A DNA stretch of 50,441 bases from an uncultured Gammaproteobacteria bacterium. GTDB taxonomy: Bacteria > Pseudomonadota > Gammaproteobacteria > Pseudomonadales > Pseudohongiellaceae. The first letter of the stretch is position 1. Every line of letters begins with the position of its first letter. Shown in pieces: positions 20,697-30,042 of this stretch. Made by a program: the position numbers and the translations under genes. Under the pieces are notes generated by a model. It ran no database searches. It was not told the DNA's origin and saw only the letters and a list, made by a program, of their open reading frames with translations. Location: the NCBI GenBank assembly GCA_903862645.1, contig CAIOZF010000004.1, positions 1 through 50,441 on the forward strand, in the 5' to 3' direction.

Positions 20697-20755
20697 GCGG
20701 TGTACGCCAGGCCCAGGGGCTCGCAAGGAATGGTTTCGCTAGCAGAAGGTATGTT

Positions 20756-21394
20756 ATGTCAAATAGATTTTCAGGGGTCATTTTGGCCTCAGCCTCACCG
20801 CGTCGCAAAGAATTGCTTGAGCAGATAGGCGTGCGTTACGAGATTGCCGATCACACGGTCACTGAAGAGGCTCTCCCGGGCGAGACGGCCACCGCCTTCG
20901 TGCAGCGGCTGGCGCTGGAAAAGGCGCAGTCCATCGTCAATTCCCTTTCCCTGCAGCAAATCCTCAACGCGACTTCCTGGCCTGTATTGGGCGCCGATAC
21001 CATCGTCGTGTGTGATGGGCACATTCTGGGTAAACCTGCTGACAAGGCGGATGCGTTTCGCATGTGGCGGCTGCTCAGCGGCCGGGAACATAGTGTCTAC
21101 TCGGCGGTGGCGCTGTGCAACCACGGGCGCGACGAGGTGCGTATGTCGACCACTGCAGTTACCTTCAGGAATTTTTCCGAGCAGGATTGTGAGATGTACT
21201 GGGCCAGTGGCGAACCACAGGGCAAGGCAGGCGCGTATGCCATTCAGGGCCTTGGGGCACTCTTCGTCAGCGCCGTGGTGGGAAGTTACACCGGTGTGGT
21301 GGGGCTTCCCCTTTTTGAGACCGCTGAGCTGTTGCAGCTTTTCGGTGTGCGAACCGGATTGTCGGGTGGCGCAGGAGGGGCTGCCGATGAGTGA
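20756..21394 (+). CDS. maf: Maf-type nucleoside triphosphate pyrophosphatase
   Basis: Maf proteins hydrolyse dTTP, UTP or modified nucleotides to monophosphates. The 212-residue protein has the family start ILASASPRRKELLEQIG and the catalytic aspartate in VLGADTIVVCDGHILGKP. The later block GKAGAYAIQGLGALFVSAVVGSY includes the Lys and the specificity loop. Linkage to mreBCD and rng is the usual context of the dTTP/UTP (YhdE) type. Its last 8 nt overlap the start of rng. Confidence 0.95.
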   Translation: MSNRFSGVILASASPRRKELLEQIGVRYEIADHTVTEEALPGETATAFVQRLALEKAQSIVNSLSLQQILNATSWPVLGADTIVVCDGHILGKPADKADAFRMWRLLSGREHSVYSAVALCNHGRDEVRMSTTAVTFRNFSEQDCEMYWASGEPQGKAGAYAIQGLGALFVSAVVGSYTGVVGLPLFETAELLQLFGVRTGLSGGAGGAADE

Positions 21395-22865
21395 AGAAAT
21401 CCTGATCAATGTGACCCCCATGGAAACGCGGGTGGCGCTGATCGAAAATGGCCTGCTGCAGGAAATCTTCATTGAACGCCCGCACAGCAAAGGTCATGTG
21501 GGTGACATCCATCTGGGCAAGGTCGTCAGAGTCATGCCCGGCATGGAGGCGGCGTTTGTCGACATCGGACTTGAGCGCGCCGCCTTCATTCATAGCGCTG
21601 ATATTGCCCCGATCGGTGCGGATGGATTCGAGGTACGTGCGGACCCACCGCCACCGATCCAGAATCTGGTTCGCGAGGGACAGATGCTGGTCGTCCAGGT
21701 TTCCAAGGACCCCATCAGTACCAAGGGCGCCAGATTGACCACTCACCTGACTCTGCCCTCCCGCAATCTGGTGTATCTCCCGCGCAGCCCGACTATCGGC
21801 ATTTCCCAACGACTTGAAGATGAGGCGGAGCGCGCGCGTCTTCTAAGTGTTGTGGAGGAATGCATTCGCCAGGAAGACATGCAGGGGCGTGGTGGATTCA
21901 TCATTCGCACGGCTGCGGAGGGTTGTAGCGCCGACGAGTTCATCGAAGACATTCGCTTCCTGAAGAAACTCTGGAACGCTGTTGAGCGCCGTATCGGCGA
22001 GGGCCGCGACGCGCATGTGTTGCATCGTGATGTGCCATTGTACATGCGGGCCATGCGCGATCTAATCACACCGCATATCGAGAAAATCCGCGTCGATACG
22101 CAATCCGCTTATGAAGAGATCGCGCGCTTCATTGAAGATTTCATCCCTGATTTCAACAACAAGCTTGAGCTATATGCCGGTGAGCGGCCGGTGTTCGATC
22201 TGCACGGGATTGATGACGAGATCAACAAGGCGCTGGGACGCCAGGTCAAGCTCAAGTCCGGAGGTGATCTCATCATCGATCAGACTGAATCGATGACGAC
22301 GGTGGACGTAAATACCGGTGCCTATCTCGGCAGCAAGAATCACGCGGAGACTGTGCTCAAGACCAATCTCGAAGCCGCCACCGCCATCGCTCGACAACTG
22401 CGTGTGCGCAATCTTGGTGGAATTATTATTCTTGATTTCATTGATATGATCGACCCGGAACATCAGCGGCAAGTTCTGCGCACACTCGCCAAGGCGCTGG
22501 AAAAGGATCATGCGCGCACCATGATCACCGGCATGTCAGAACTCGGGTTGGTGGAGATGACACGCAAACGCACGCGCGAGAGTCTCGAACAGCTTCTGTG
22601 CAGCGAGTGTGCGGTGTGCAAGGGACGTGGTCGGTTGAAGACGGCGGAGACCATTTGCTACGAGATCTTCCGTGAGATCATGCGCGTTGCCAGGGTCTAT
22701 GAGAATGACGTGATTCTCGTCATGGCCTCGCAAGGCGTTGTCGACAGATTGCTGGATGAAGAGTCCAGCACACTTGCCGATCTGGAAGAATTAATCGGCA
22801 AGACGGTCAGGTTTGAGGTGGAACCCATGTATACTCAAGAGCAGTTCGACGTCGTGTTGTTCTAG
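21387..22865 (+). CDS. rng: Ribonuclease G
   Basis: RNase G is the shorter paralogue of RNase E. It matures the 16S rRNA 5' end and decays some mRNAs. From ATG 21387 the protein is 492 residues, the usual length. It has the start MSEEILINVTPMETRVAL, the S1-like region VGDIHLGKVVRVMPGMEAAF, and catalytic acidic residues in TTVDVNTG and IIILDFIDM. A zinc-link-like pair lies in CSECAVCKGRG. The frame extends upstream inside maf but that part is not RNase G. An AGGAGGGG ribosome site precedes the ATG. Confidence 0.97.
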   Translation: MSEEILINVTPMETRVALIENGLLQEIFIERPHSKGHVGDIHLGKVVRVMPGMEAAFVDIGLERAAFIHSADIAPIGADGFEVRADPPPPIQNLVREGQMLVVQVSKDPISTKGARLTTHLTLPSRNLVYLPRSPTIGISQRLEDEAERARLLSVVEECIRQEDMQGRGGFIIRTAAEGCSADEFIEDIRFLKKLWNAVERRIGEGRDAHVLHRDVPLYMRAMRDLITPHIEKIRVDTQSAYEEIARFIEDFIPDFNNKLELYAGERPVFDLHGIDDEINKALGRQVKLKSGGDLIIDQTESMTTVDVNTGAYLGSKNHAETVLKTNLEAATAIARQLRVRNLGGIIILDFIDMIDPEHQRQVLRTLAKALEKDHARTMITGMSELGLVEMTRKRTRESLEQLLCSECAVCKGRGRLKTAETICYEIFREIMRVARVYENDVILVMASQGVVDRLLDEESSTLADLEELIGKTVRFEVEPMYTQEQFDVVLF

Positions 22866-25800
22866 TGCCATTAGCCACAATGATAGCCAACCTGCTGAAA
22901 AAGACGCTCTCGTCACTCCTGACCGCTTGCGTGGTGGTACTGCTGTTGCTGGCCGTTTATGTCAGCCTGGGGCGGCAGTTGATGCCGTATGCTGTTAACT
23001 ATCGCGCCGACGTCGAGTCCAGACTTTCCGCACAGATCGGGCAGCAGGTGCGCATCGGAGCGCTCAACGGAGGCTGGAATGGCCTCAATCCCCTCTTGTA
23101 TCTTCAACAAGTCCTGATTTCTCCGTTGTCACCCGCCAACGCGGGACAGGCGCTGCTGATCGATAGTGTCTCCCTCGAAGTCGATGTTTTGGCCAGTGTG
23201 CTTGCCCGGCAGCTGGTGTTGGGCAATGTCGACCTGCGCGGGCCGGAATTCACGGTTGTTGAGCTGGCCGATGGACGCTGGCAGTTGCAGGGGTTCGCAA
23301 TGCCTGCGGAGCCAGGCCTGACCCCCGATCAGCTGCTGGACATGATTGCCCGGTTTCAGGAGCTGAGCCTCAGTAATGTAACGTTTACGGTCATGCGCCG
23401 GGACGGACGCAGCAGTGTCTTTGAACGCAGCCGGTTGCAGATGCGCAATCGGGGTGAGCAGCACTATATGTATCTCGATTTGCTGCAGGGCGCCTCGACA
23501 ACCGAGCTGAAACTGGCTGCTGAATTGACGGGAACCAGTGTCAGCACACTGTCCGGTGAGATCTATGCGTTGGTACCGCAAAACGACTATTCTGAAATCG
23601 CTGCGGGGCAATATGCAGATATCGTGGATCTGCAGGCTCTCAATGGTGGCGCCGAGTTGTGGATGACACTTGCTGATGGCCAGTTGCGCACCATTCAGGG
23701 GGACGCCACGCTGGCACGTCTGGCACTGAGCCGTGCACAGCAGGCGGCGGGGGTAGAGTTAACTGATGTCTCGACGCACCTTTTTGCCCGCAGGAATCCC
23801 GGCGCCGGCGGTGAGGGCGTCAGTCCGGCGGTTCCAACCTGGGAAGTGTGGCTGAATGACCTGAGCTTGCAGTGGGATGCATTGCGCTGGCGCGAGAGCG
23901 ATCTGTATCTTGCCTATGCCGAGGATGATGCCATCCACCTGCTCGCCGATTCCTTCAACCTCGGCATTGTCACTGGCCTGGTTGGCGGGTTGGATGTCCT
24001 CGCCCCATCCGCTGATACCCAGCTCGCCGCACACAATCCGCGCGGCGAGCTGCGCAACCTCGATCTGCAATGGTCACTGCGTGATCCCGTCGCTGCCGCA
24101 GGGCAGGACCCTGCCGGGCAATCTGCAGAGCAGGCAGCCCGCGAACAACTGACGCTGACAGCCAATCTGGACGACGTAAGTTTCAGCGCCACCTTGGATT
24201 CTCCAGCGCTGTGGGGCGTCGATGGTTTTGCGCAAGTCTCCTACAGTGCGTCGGCACGCAACCTCGCCGGCGTGGTGGAAGTGGATTCATCGCGTTTCAT
24301 GATGCAACTTCCGCAGCTCTTCAATGACGCCTGGGCCTATGATTATGTGAACGGACGCGTGAAGTTCAGCCTTGATCTCACCGATGGGCAGTATCTGCGT
24401 CTGGCCAGCAGTGTCATCGTGGCTAAGTCGGACGTGGTCGATGGCAGGGCGCAGTTCGCGACGGAGTTCCGCCTCACCGCTGCTGACGAGCGCAGCTCCT
24501 CCCTGGAGTTGATGGTCGGTGCCCTGGAGGCAGACGCCAAGGGCAAATCTTTGTATCTGCCCAGAGGGCCGATCGTGCCTGAAAATCTACGCAATGTCAT
24601 GAATTGGCTTGATGGCGCTGTGCTTGAGGGGACCGTAACCCAGAGCGGGGTGATCTATCGCGGCTCAGTCATGCCGGGCTCAACCCCTGAGGAAAAGACG
24701 CTGCAGATGTATTACAACGTGGCGGGCGGGACCTTGCGATTTGATCCTCAGTGGCCGGCGCTTGAGAACATCCTCGGTCATGTGGTTATAAATGATCGTA
24801 ACGTGGATATTCAGGTGGAGTCCGGGCAATCGCTGGATATCGGATTCGATGCCACCACCGCATCCATTCGCCCAGGCCCCGACGGCACCAGCAGCTGGTT
24901 GAGCGTCACCGGGCGAGGCCGCGGAGCGGCACAGCAGGGGCTGCGCTATCTGCAGGAAACGCCGGTGACACGTGGTTTCGGCAGCTATCTCGCCAACTGG
25001 CAGGCCTCGGGTGAGGTGGGCATGAATCTGGATCTGCAGATACCCCTCGGACTCGCTGCTATAATCCCGCAGGTGGACGTCAGCCTGGCATTGCTGGACA
25101 ACACGTTGTCGATTCCTGAGTTTGATCTGAATTTCTCCCAGCTCGGTGGACAACTCAATTTCAATACCCAGTCTGGTCTGAGTGGCAACGCCATGAGCGC
25201 CAGTTTGTTTGGCAATCCCATTGCGGTTGCGCTGCAGAGCGAAACCGACGCCGCCCGTGGCACCACCACTGTCGTAGAGCTAACCGGCAGAGCGGGAGTG
25301 CAGGAGCTGCGCGATTGGCCCAGGCAGAGCGCGTTCGTGCAGGGGGTGTTACGTCGTGCCGAGGGTGAGATGAATTACCTGGCGCGTCTGGATGTCATCC
25401 AGCCTGCGCCTGTCGAGGGCGCAGCTGAGCCGGTCATACAGACGCGGCTCGCGATCTCGTCTGACCTCAGGGGCATCGTTCTGGATTACCCGGCGCCATT
25501 GGGCAAGAGTCAGGAGGGAGCACTGCCGTTAGCTCTGAGTATCGACTTTCTGCAGGAGGGTCAGGATCTGAGTGTTGCGATTGGTGATCTCGGCTCGATG
25601 ACTGTCGGTCTCTCGCAGGGACAGATTCGTAATGGTCTGGTTTTTCTTGGGAAGCGCGATGAGGGGGTCACCGTTCGCCGTCTGGATGTCGATGCTCCGG
25701 GGCTTGATGTTGTAGGGCAACTGTCCAGGTTCAATTATGACGAATGGATGGCCGCTCTGCGTCCGGAGGCAGCAGTCGGTGAAAACCCCGATCCAGATGC

Positions 25801-27130
25801 TGCAGCGAACTTTTCCAGCCTTCATGACGCCATCAATGCCGTGGATGTGACATTAGGACGGGCTGTCGTTTTTGGTCAGGTTGTCGATAATGTCAATCTG
25901 CAGATAGCCAGTGAGGAGCGGGACTGGCAGATCTCACTGGCCAGTGAGACGGTCGCCGGGGTCGTCCGTGTTCCCTATCGATTTGGTCTGCCATTGGATG
26001 TGCATCTGACCCACTTGCGGCTGCCTGCGCCGGAGCAGATTGATCTGGAAGCCAGGCTGAAACAGGTGGTCATCGATGTTAAGCGTGCCTTCGAGCTTCA
26101 GCAGTCCCAGCCAGCAATGCTTGTACTCAAGCCGGAGCCAGCAGAAAGGGTCGATCCATTGCAGGCCTTCGATCCCAGGCAACTGCCGCGTCTGCGCTTT
26201 GTTGCCGACGATGTGCGTCGTGGAGAAGTGGATTTCGGGCGTTGGCAGTTCACGTTGGAGCCGACCGTTAGTGGTGCCGAGTTCACCGATCTGATGGTTG
26301 CCGCACGCGGACTGCAGGCCGGCAGAGATGGCGAGGAGGCGCGGTTCCTCTGGAATTACGATGGCATCGAACATCACAGCTATCTAAATACAGTGCTACA
26401 GGCGGGAAATATCGCCGGGGTACTCAGCGCCTTCGGCTATGCGCCGAGTCTTGAGAGTAGCAGCGCCGAGTTTCACGCCAATCTTGATTGGCCGGGCAGT
26501 CCGGCGTTTTTTGCCGTCACCGGACTGAGTGGCGACATGGACATGAAGATTCGGGAAGGTCGCTTCCAGCAGGGAGGCGCAGGTGCTGCCAACAGCGCGC
26601 TGAAGCTTATCAGCATCATCAACTTCGATGCACTGGTCCGGCGTCTGCGCTTCAGCGACGACCTGTTCAGCAGTGGTTTGTCTTATGAAGAGATCAATGG
26701 GGTCATGACGCTGGACAGGGGGATCGTCAATATCGTCAATCGCCTGCAGATCATCGGGCCAGCGAGTCTCTTTCAGGTCGCTGGACAACTCGATCTTGTC
26801 CAACAGACGATCGATGGCAGTCTGTACATCACGCTGCCCGTGAGCGACAACATTCCCTGGATGAGCGGCATCGCCGTTCTCAACAATCTGATCAACTGGC
26901 AGGTCGCCGTCGGTGTGTTCCTGTTCGATCAAATATTTGGTGATCAGGTGGATAGCCTGACCAGTGCGCAATATACCTTGCAGGGGCCCTGGGAAGGACT
27001 GGAGCCGCGTTTGAATCAGGTCTTTGGAACGCCCTCGGAGGCCGTTTCAGGGGCGCCCGGGCAGCCGGATCCAAGCAGTCAGCCGCCGGCGCAGACACCC
27101 GTTCCACAGAATCCAGCCGTGAGACAATGA
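22865..27130 (+). CDS. yhdP: YhdP-family AsmA-like envelope protein
   Basis: The 1421-residue protein has one N-terminal membrane anchor (VVVLLLLAVYVSLG). It is followed by a very long beta-rich periplasmic body of the AsmA/YhdP type (bridge-like lipid-transfer family). YhdP, with TamB and YdbH, is linked to phospholipid movement to the outer membrane. Recognisable parts are VRIGALNGGWNGLNPLLYL near the N terminus, YLPRGPIVPENLRNVMNWLDG in mid-chain (split here by no gap) and DFDALVRR-like INFDALVRRLRFSDDL near the C terminus. A Pro/Gln-rich tail ends it. The GTG at 22865 overlaps the rng TAG; ATG 22880 is an alternative. The rng-yhdP-nitrilase order is conserved in related bacteria. Confidence 0.92.
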   Translation: MPLATMIANLLKKTLSSLLTACVVVLLLLAVYVSLGRQLMPYAVNYRADVESRLSAQIGQQVRIGALNGGWNGLNPLLYLQQVLISPLSPANAGQALLIDSVSLEVDVLASVLARQLVLGNVDLRGPEFTVVELADGRWQLQGFAMPAEPGLTPDQLLDMIARFQELSLSNVTFTVMRRDGRSSVFERSRLQMRNRGEQHYMYLDLLQGASTTELKLAAELTGTSVSTLSGEIYALVPQNDYSEIAAGQYADIVDLQALNGGAELWMTLADGQLRTIQGDATLARLALSRAQQAAGVELTDVSTHLFARRNPGAGGEGVSPAVPTWEVWLNDLSLQWDALRWRESDLYLAYAEDDAIHLLADSFNLGIVTGLVGGLDVLAPSADTQLAAHNPRGELRNLDLQWSLRDPVAAAGQDPAGQSAEQAAREQLTLTANLDDVSFSATLDSPALWGVDGFAQVSYSASARNLAGVVEVDSSRFMMQLPQLFNDAWAYDYVNGRVKFSLDLTDGQYLRLASSVIVAKSDVVDGRAQFATEFRLTAADERSSSLELMVGALEADAKGKSLYLPRGPIVPENLRNVMNWLDGAVLEGTVTQSGVIYRGSVMPGSTPEEKTLQMYYNVAGGTLRFDPQWPALENILGHVVINDRNVDIQVESGQSLDIGFDATTASIRPGPDGTSSWLSVTGRGRGAAQQGLRYLQETPVTRGFGSYLANWQASGEVGMNLDLQIPLGLAAIIPQVDVSLALLDNTLSIPEFDLNFSQLGGQLNFNTQSGLSGNAMSASLFGNPIAVALQSETDAARGTTTVVELTGRAGVQELRDWPRQSAFVQGVLRRAEGEMNYLARLDVIQPAPVEGAAEPVIQTRLAISSDLRGIVLDYPAPLGKSQEGALPLALSIDFLQEGQDLSVAIGDLGSMTVGLSQGQIRNGLVFLGKRDEGVTVRRLDVDAPGLDVVGQLSRFNYDEWMAALRPEAAVGENPDPDAAANFSSLHDAINAVDVTLGRAVVFGQVVDNVNLQIASEERDWQISLASETVAGVVRVPYRFGLPLDVHLTHLRLPAPEQIDLEARLKQVVIDVKRAFELQQSQPAMLVLKPEPAERVDPLQAFDPRQLPRLRFVADDVRRGEVDFGRWQFTLEPTVSGAEFTDLMVAARGLQAGRDGEEARFLWNYDGIEHHSYLNTVLQAGNIAGVLSAFGYAPSLESSSAEFHANLDWPGSPAFFAVTGLSGDMDMKIREGRFQQGGAGAANSALKLISIINFDALVRRLRFSDDLFSSGLSYEEINGVMTLDRGIVNIVNRLQIIGPASLFQVAGQLDLVQQTIDGSLYITLPVSDNIPWMSGIAVLNNLINWQVAVGVFLFDQIFGDQVDSLTSAQYTLQGPWEGLEPRLNQVFGTPSEAVSGAPGQPDPSSQPPAQTPVPQNPAVRQ

Positions 27131-27157
27131 TACTTTGCAATAAGCAGGGGGTTTGCA

Positions 27158-28024
27158 ATGAGCATGAAGGCCGCAGTGGTACAAATGGTCAGCACCGCCA
27201 GCGTCGATGCCAATCTCAAGGCCGCCGGCTGCCTGATTGACGAGGCAGCACACGCTGGTGCCAGTCTGGTGTTGTTGCCGGAGAATTTCGTGGTGCTTGA
27301 TGGAGGACCCCTCAGTCAGTTTTCCGAAATCGAAGGGGATGTACAGGCACCGATTCAGGGTTTTCTTGCCGACACGGCGCGACAGCACGGAATCTATCTG
27401 GTGGCTGGCACGATGCCTGTGCAGTCCAGACCGCGACAGATCATCAGTGCCGCAGGAGCTGTAGTTCCAGCGCCGGAACTAATCGGGGATGGGCGGGTGC
27501 GTCCGGCCAGTCTGGTCTACGATCCGCAGGGAAAGCTGATCGCACGCTATGACAAGATGCACCTCTTTGATGTCGAGGTGGATGATCCGCAGGCCCGTTA
27601 TATGGAATCGCGCAACTTTGAACCAGGTGACAACGTTGTCTGTGTCTCGACGCCATTGGGACGCGTGGGGCTGAGTATCTGCTACGACCTGCGGTTCCCT
27701 GAGCTCTACCGCCGCCTGCTGGAGCAGGGTGCGGAGCTGCTGACGGTGCCGTCGGCGTTCACGCGGGTCACCGGCGAGGCCCATTGGGAAGTCTTGCTGA
27801 GGGCGCGCGCCATCGAGAACCAGTGCTACGTGCTGGCGGCCAATCAGGGTGGGGTGCATAACGCGACCCGAGAGACATTCGGGCACTCCATGATCGTGGA
27901 TCCCTGGGGGCGCGTACTGGCCCGTGTGGAGAAAGGAGAGGGGGTTGCGGTAGCGTCGATCGACCTGGAGTCACTGCATGAACTGCGCCGCAAGATGCCG
28001 GTGCAGGCGCATCGCCGACTGTGA
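27158..28024 (+). CDS. Nitrilase-superfamily amidohydrolase (Nit1/YbeM-like)
   Basis: The 288-residue carbon-nitrogen hydrolase shows the Glu-Lys-Cys triad: E42 in LLPENFVVL, K133 in YDKMHLFDV and C175 in SICYDLRFPE. Proteins of this branch hydrolyse deaminated glutathione or related omega-amides, acting as metabolite repair enzymes; that substrate is inferred from family, not seen. It follows yhdP by 27 nt behind an AGGGGG ribosome site. In Pseudomonas-like genomes tldD usually comes next, but here it is absent. Confidence 0.9.
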   Translation: MSMKAAVVQMVSTASVDANLKAAGCLIDEAAHAGASLVLLPENFVVLDGGPLSQFSEIEGDVQAPIQGFLADTARQHGIYLVAGTMPVQSRPRQIISAAGAVVPAPELIGDGRVRPASLVYDPQGKLIARYDKMHLFDVEVDDPQARYMESRNFEPGDNVVCVSTPLGRVGLSICYDLRFPELYRRLLEQGAELLTVPSAFTRVTGEAHWEVLLRARAIENQCYVLAANQGGVHNATRETFGHSMIVDPWGRVLARVEKGEGVAVASIDLESLHELRRKMPVQAHRRL

Positions 28025-28137
28025 GTCTGAGCAGGCACTTTTTCCCGTTGAACACCCGGTCGCCTTTCAACTATGATTCGCGACGTTTTTGATACGCGGC
28101 ATGCCCATTGGCTGCCGCACGCTGGAGTGACTGAACT

Positions 28138-28869
28138 GTGAAAATTGACATGAGTCTGCTGACTAATCTGGTGGCATTGGGGTTGTTGCTCGCAGGGCTG
28201 GTGCTCCCCGAACCTGCGGGTTCCTGGGCCCTCAGCGTGGGCGCCTTTGCTCTCTCCGGTAGCATTACCAACTGGCTGGCCATCTATATGCTGTTCGAGC
28301 GGGTACCTGGCTTCTATGGTTCGGGTGTAGTCCCTTTACATTTTGAAGAGTTCAAGCGGGGCATTCGCAAGATGATCATGCAGCAGTTCTTCAGCGAGGA
28401 GAACATTGCCAAGTTCATGCATGAAACCGGTAGCATGTCACGCAGTCTGGATGCAGAGATACTAAAGCTGATCGACAAGCTGGATCTTACCAAGGCGTTT
28501 GAGTCACTGCTCGACGTGATCATGAGTTCCTCATTCGGTAGCATGCTGGGAATGTTTGGTGGGCGCGACGCCCTTAATCCCCTGCGTGAGCCGTTTGTTC
28601 GCAAGATGCGCGATTACTTTCGCGATGTGGTCGATACCGACGCGTTTCGAGAGAGTCTTGCTGAAGGGATTGCCCATGCCGGAGAAGGTAAGAACACATT
28701 GTACGCCCGGATTGAACATATTGTTGACCGGCGTCTGGACGAGCTGACTCCCCATCTTGTCAAGGAAATTGTTCAGTCCATGATTAAGAAGCATCTTGGC
28801 TGGCTGGTAGTTTGGGGTGGCGTTCTGGGTGGTCTCCTGGGTGTTGTGGCTAAGGCAGTAGGTTGGTAA
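28138..28869 (+). CDS. DUF445 family membrane protein
   Basis: The 243-residue protein has hydrophobic segments at both ends: LLTNLVALGLLLAGLVLP plus a second stretch, and the C-terminal LVVWGGVLGGLLGVVAKAVG. Between them lies a helical domain. The block SGSITNWLAIYMLFERVP followed by GVVPLHFEEFKRGIRKMI is the DUF445 signature as I remember it. Function is unknown. GTG 28138 adds three residues before ATG 28150, and both are possible. A terminator hairpin follows 22 nt after the stop. Confidence 0.85.
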   Translation: MKIDMSLLTNLVALGLLLAGLVLPEPAGSWALSVGAFALSGSITNWLAIYMLFERVPGFYGSGVVPLHFEEFKRGIRKMIMQQFFSEENIAKFMHETGSMSRSLDAEILKLIDKLDLTKAFESLLDVIMSSSFGSMLGMFGGRDALNPLREPFVRKMRDYFRDVVDTDAFRESLAEGIAHAGEGKNTLYARIEHIVDRRLDELTPHLVKEIVQSMIKKHLGWLVVWGGVLGGLLGVVAKAVGW

Positions 28870-28890
28870 AAACGGTATGATCAGCTAAAA

Positions 28891-28918
28891 ATAGAACGGG
28901 TGTTCTATCTTTTTTTTT
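28891..28918 (+). terminator. Rho-independent terminator after the DUF445 gene
   Basis: ATAGAAC (28891-28897), loop GGGT, GTTCTAT (28902-28908), then a run of nine T at 28910-28918. The position and T-run fit transcript termination of the yhdP-nitrilase-DUF445 group. Confidence 0.85.
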
Positions 28919-29223
28919 GTAAATGACCATGTCTTCAGTAAACTGCCTTTCAAGACTGGCTCAGTGTCTTTTTAATCGCTGATGCATGTTAAAGTGATTT
29001 TTATCAACATGTTACGAACGCTGGGCTGATGCCCCGGAATGGTGTGTCTCAAATCGCCACGCATGCGCATGCGCTTGCGCAATTGTATTATTTTGTATCA
29101 TTAGATTTAAAAAAACAGGCCCTTGTAATACAATTCATACCGTTGAAAGCGATCCCGCAGATCAGCATTCGAGATAGCTGATTTTTTTGAAACCAATTTC
29201 GAGATAGGACTGAGTAATTTATT
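28919..29223 (+). promoter_or_regulatory. AT-rich upstream region of the TetR gene with operator-like repeats
   Basis: This 305-bp gene-free stretch has three notable elements. A perfectly alternating purine/pyrimidine run lies at 29058-29074. An inverted repeat ATCAGC-N10-GCTGAT covers 29161-29182. Two copies of TTCGAGATAG lie at 29168-29177 and 29198-29207, exactly 30 bp apart. The repeats lie within 60 bp of the TetR start, the expected place for an autoregulatory operator. A T-run after the inverted repeat also permits a terminator reading. Confidence 0.45.
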
Positions 29224-29808
29224 ATGGCAAGACCAGTTGAGTTTGAGTACAACGATGTATTAACCAATGCGATGGAGCAATTCTGGCGTGAAGGTTTTGA
29301 AGCCAGCTCTGTGCAGAAGTTGTTGGATGTTACCGGCATCAACCGTGGCACTTTGTACAATTCCTTCGGCGACAAGGACACCTTCTTCAAGGCCTGTCTG
29401 GATCACTACAATAAGCTGACAGCAAAAGATCTGGATGCGTCCCTGAATAATGCAGACCTGGCGCCCTGGGCGGCTGTTGAGAAGTATTTTGATCTGGCCG
29501 TGCTGTCTGTGAGCAATAAGCAGCGCAGCATGGGCTGTCTGCTGGTCAACTCTCTTTGCGAAAGCATCAACTACGACAAAGAGATACAGAAGATCGTCCG
29601 TAACTCCTTCGCCGTTGTCCGCAAGGCTCTGGTCAAGCGCCTGAAGGATGCCGAGAAGGGCGGCAAACTGAAGAGCGGCGTATCCGCCGACTTTGCTGCA
29701 GACCAGTTGATGAACACATTGTATGGTCTGCGCGTCAATTCCCGTGACGCCAGGCCGGTGAAGCAACTTTCTGAAATCGTTAAATTTACTGTCGACTCTC
29801 TGAAGTAA
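29224..29808 (+). CDS. TetR/AcrR-family transcriptional regulator
   Basis: The 194-residue protein has an N-terminal TetR helix-turn-helix. QFWREGFEASSVQKLLDVTG is followed by NRGTLYNSFGDKDTFFKACL, the signature of the recognition helix and YxxF motif. The C-terminal ligand domain includes GCLLVNSLCES, similar to the NemR/AcuR-like branch that senses electrophiles through cysteines. The ligand is inferred only. No efflux pump or reductase is adjacent; the next gene is exbD, 234 bp downstream. Base composition upstream is more AT-rich than its neighbours. Confidence 0.9.
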   Translation: MARPVEFEYNDVLTNAMEQFWREGFEASSVQKLLDVTGINRGTLYNSFGDKDTFFKACLDHYNKLTAKDLDASLNNADLAPWAAVEKYFDLAVLSVSNKQRSMGCLLVNSLCESINYDKEIQKIVRNSFAVVRKALVKRLKDAEKGGKLKSGVSADFAADQLMNTLYGLRVNSRDARPVKQLSEIVKFTVDSLK

Positions 29809-29957
29809 GAGCAGGTAGCTCTGGATCCTGTGAACCGGGGCGGCAGTACTCTAAACAGCTATGAAAGAGGGGGGGGGATGGCGTCGTCTGATAACATCCC
29901 CTTCGTCTTTCGGGACTCTCGTTCCGGCTCTTGTGGAGAGTTTGATATCGGGTATAC

Positions 29958-29985
29958 TTGGGCTCTGAGCTCCAAGCGGTATATT
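29958..29985 (+). promoter_or_regulatory. Candidate exbD promoter with embedded palindrome
   Basis: TTGGGC (29958-29963), a 16-bp spacer, then TATATT (29980-29985). The start codon is 58 bp downstream. CTTGG (29957-29961) and CCAAG (29972-29976) form an inverted repeat inside the promoter, a position that could serve a repressor. No binding protein is indicated. Confidence 0.35.
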
Positions 29986-30042
29986 TAAAACAAAAAGTGG
30001 TCAGACGCTTGACCCATGGGTTTTTAAGGTAGGTAGAGAGAA

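Noticed and set aside
20844-21386. Upstream extension of the RNase G frame through maf
   Set aside because: The extra 181 codons are out-of-frame maf sequence; the RNase G N terminus and ribosome site are at 21387.
28891-28918. NemR-like operator (TAGAAC-N4-GTTCTA) for the TetR regulator
   Set aside because: The following T9 run and position after the DUF445 stop fit a terminator better, and it is about 300 bp from the TetR start.
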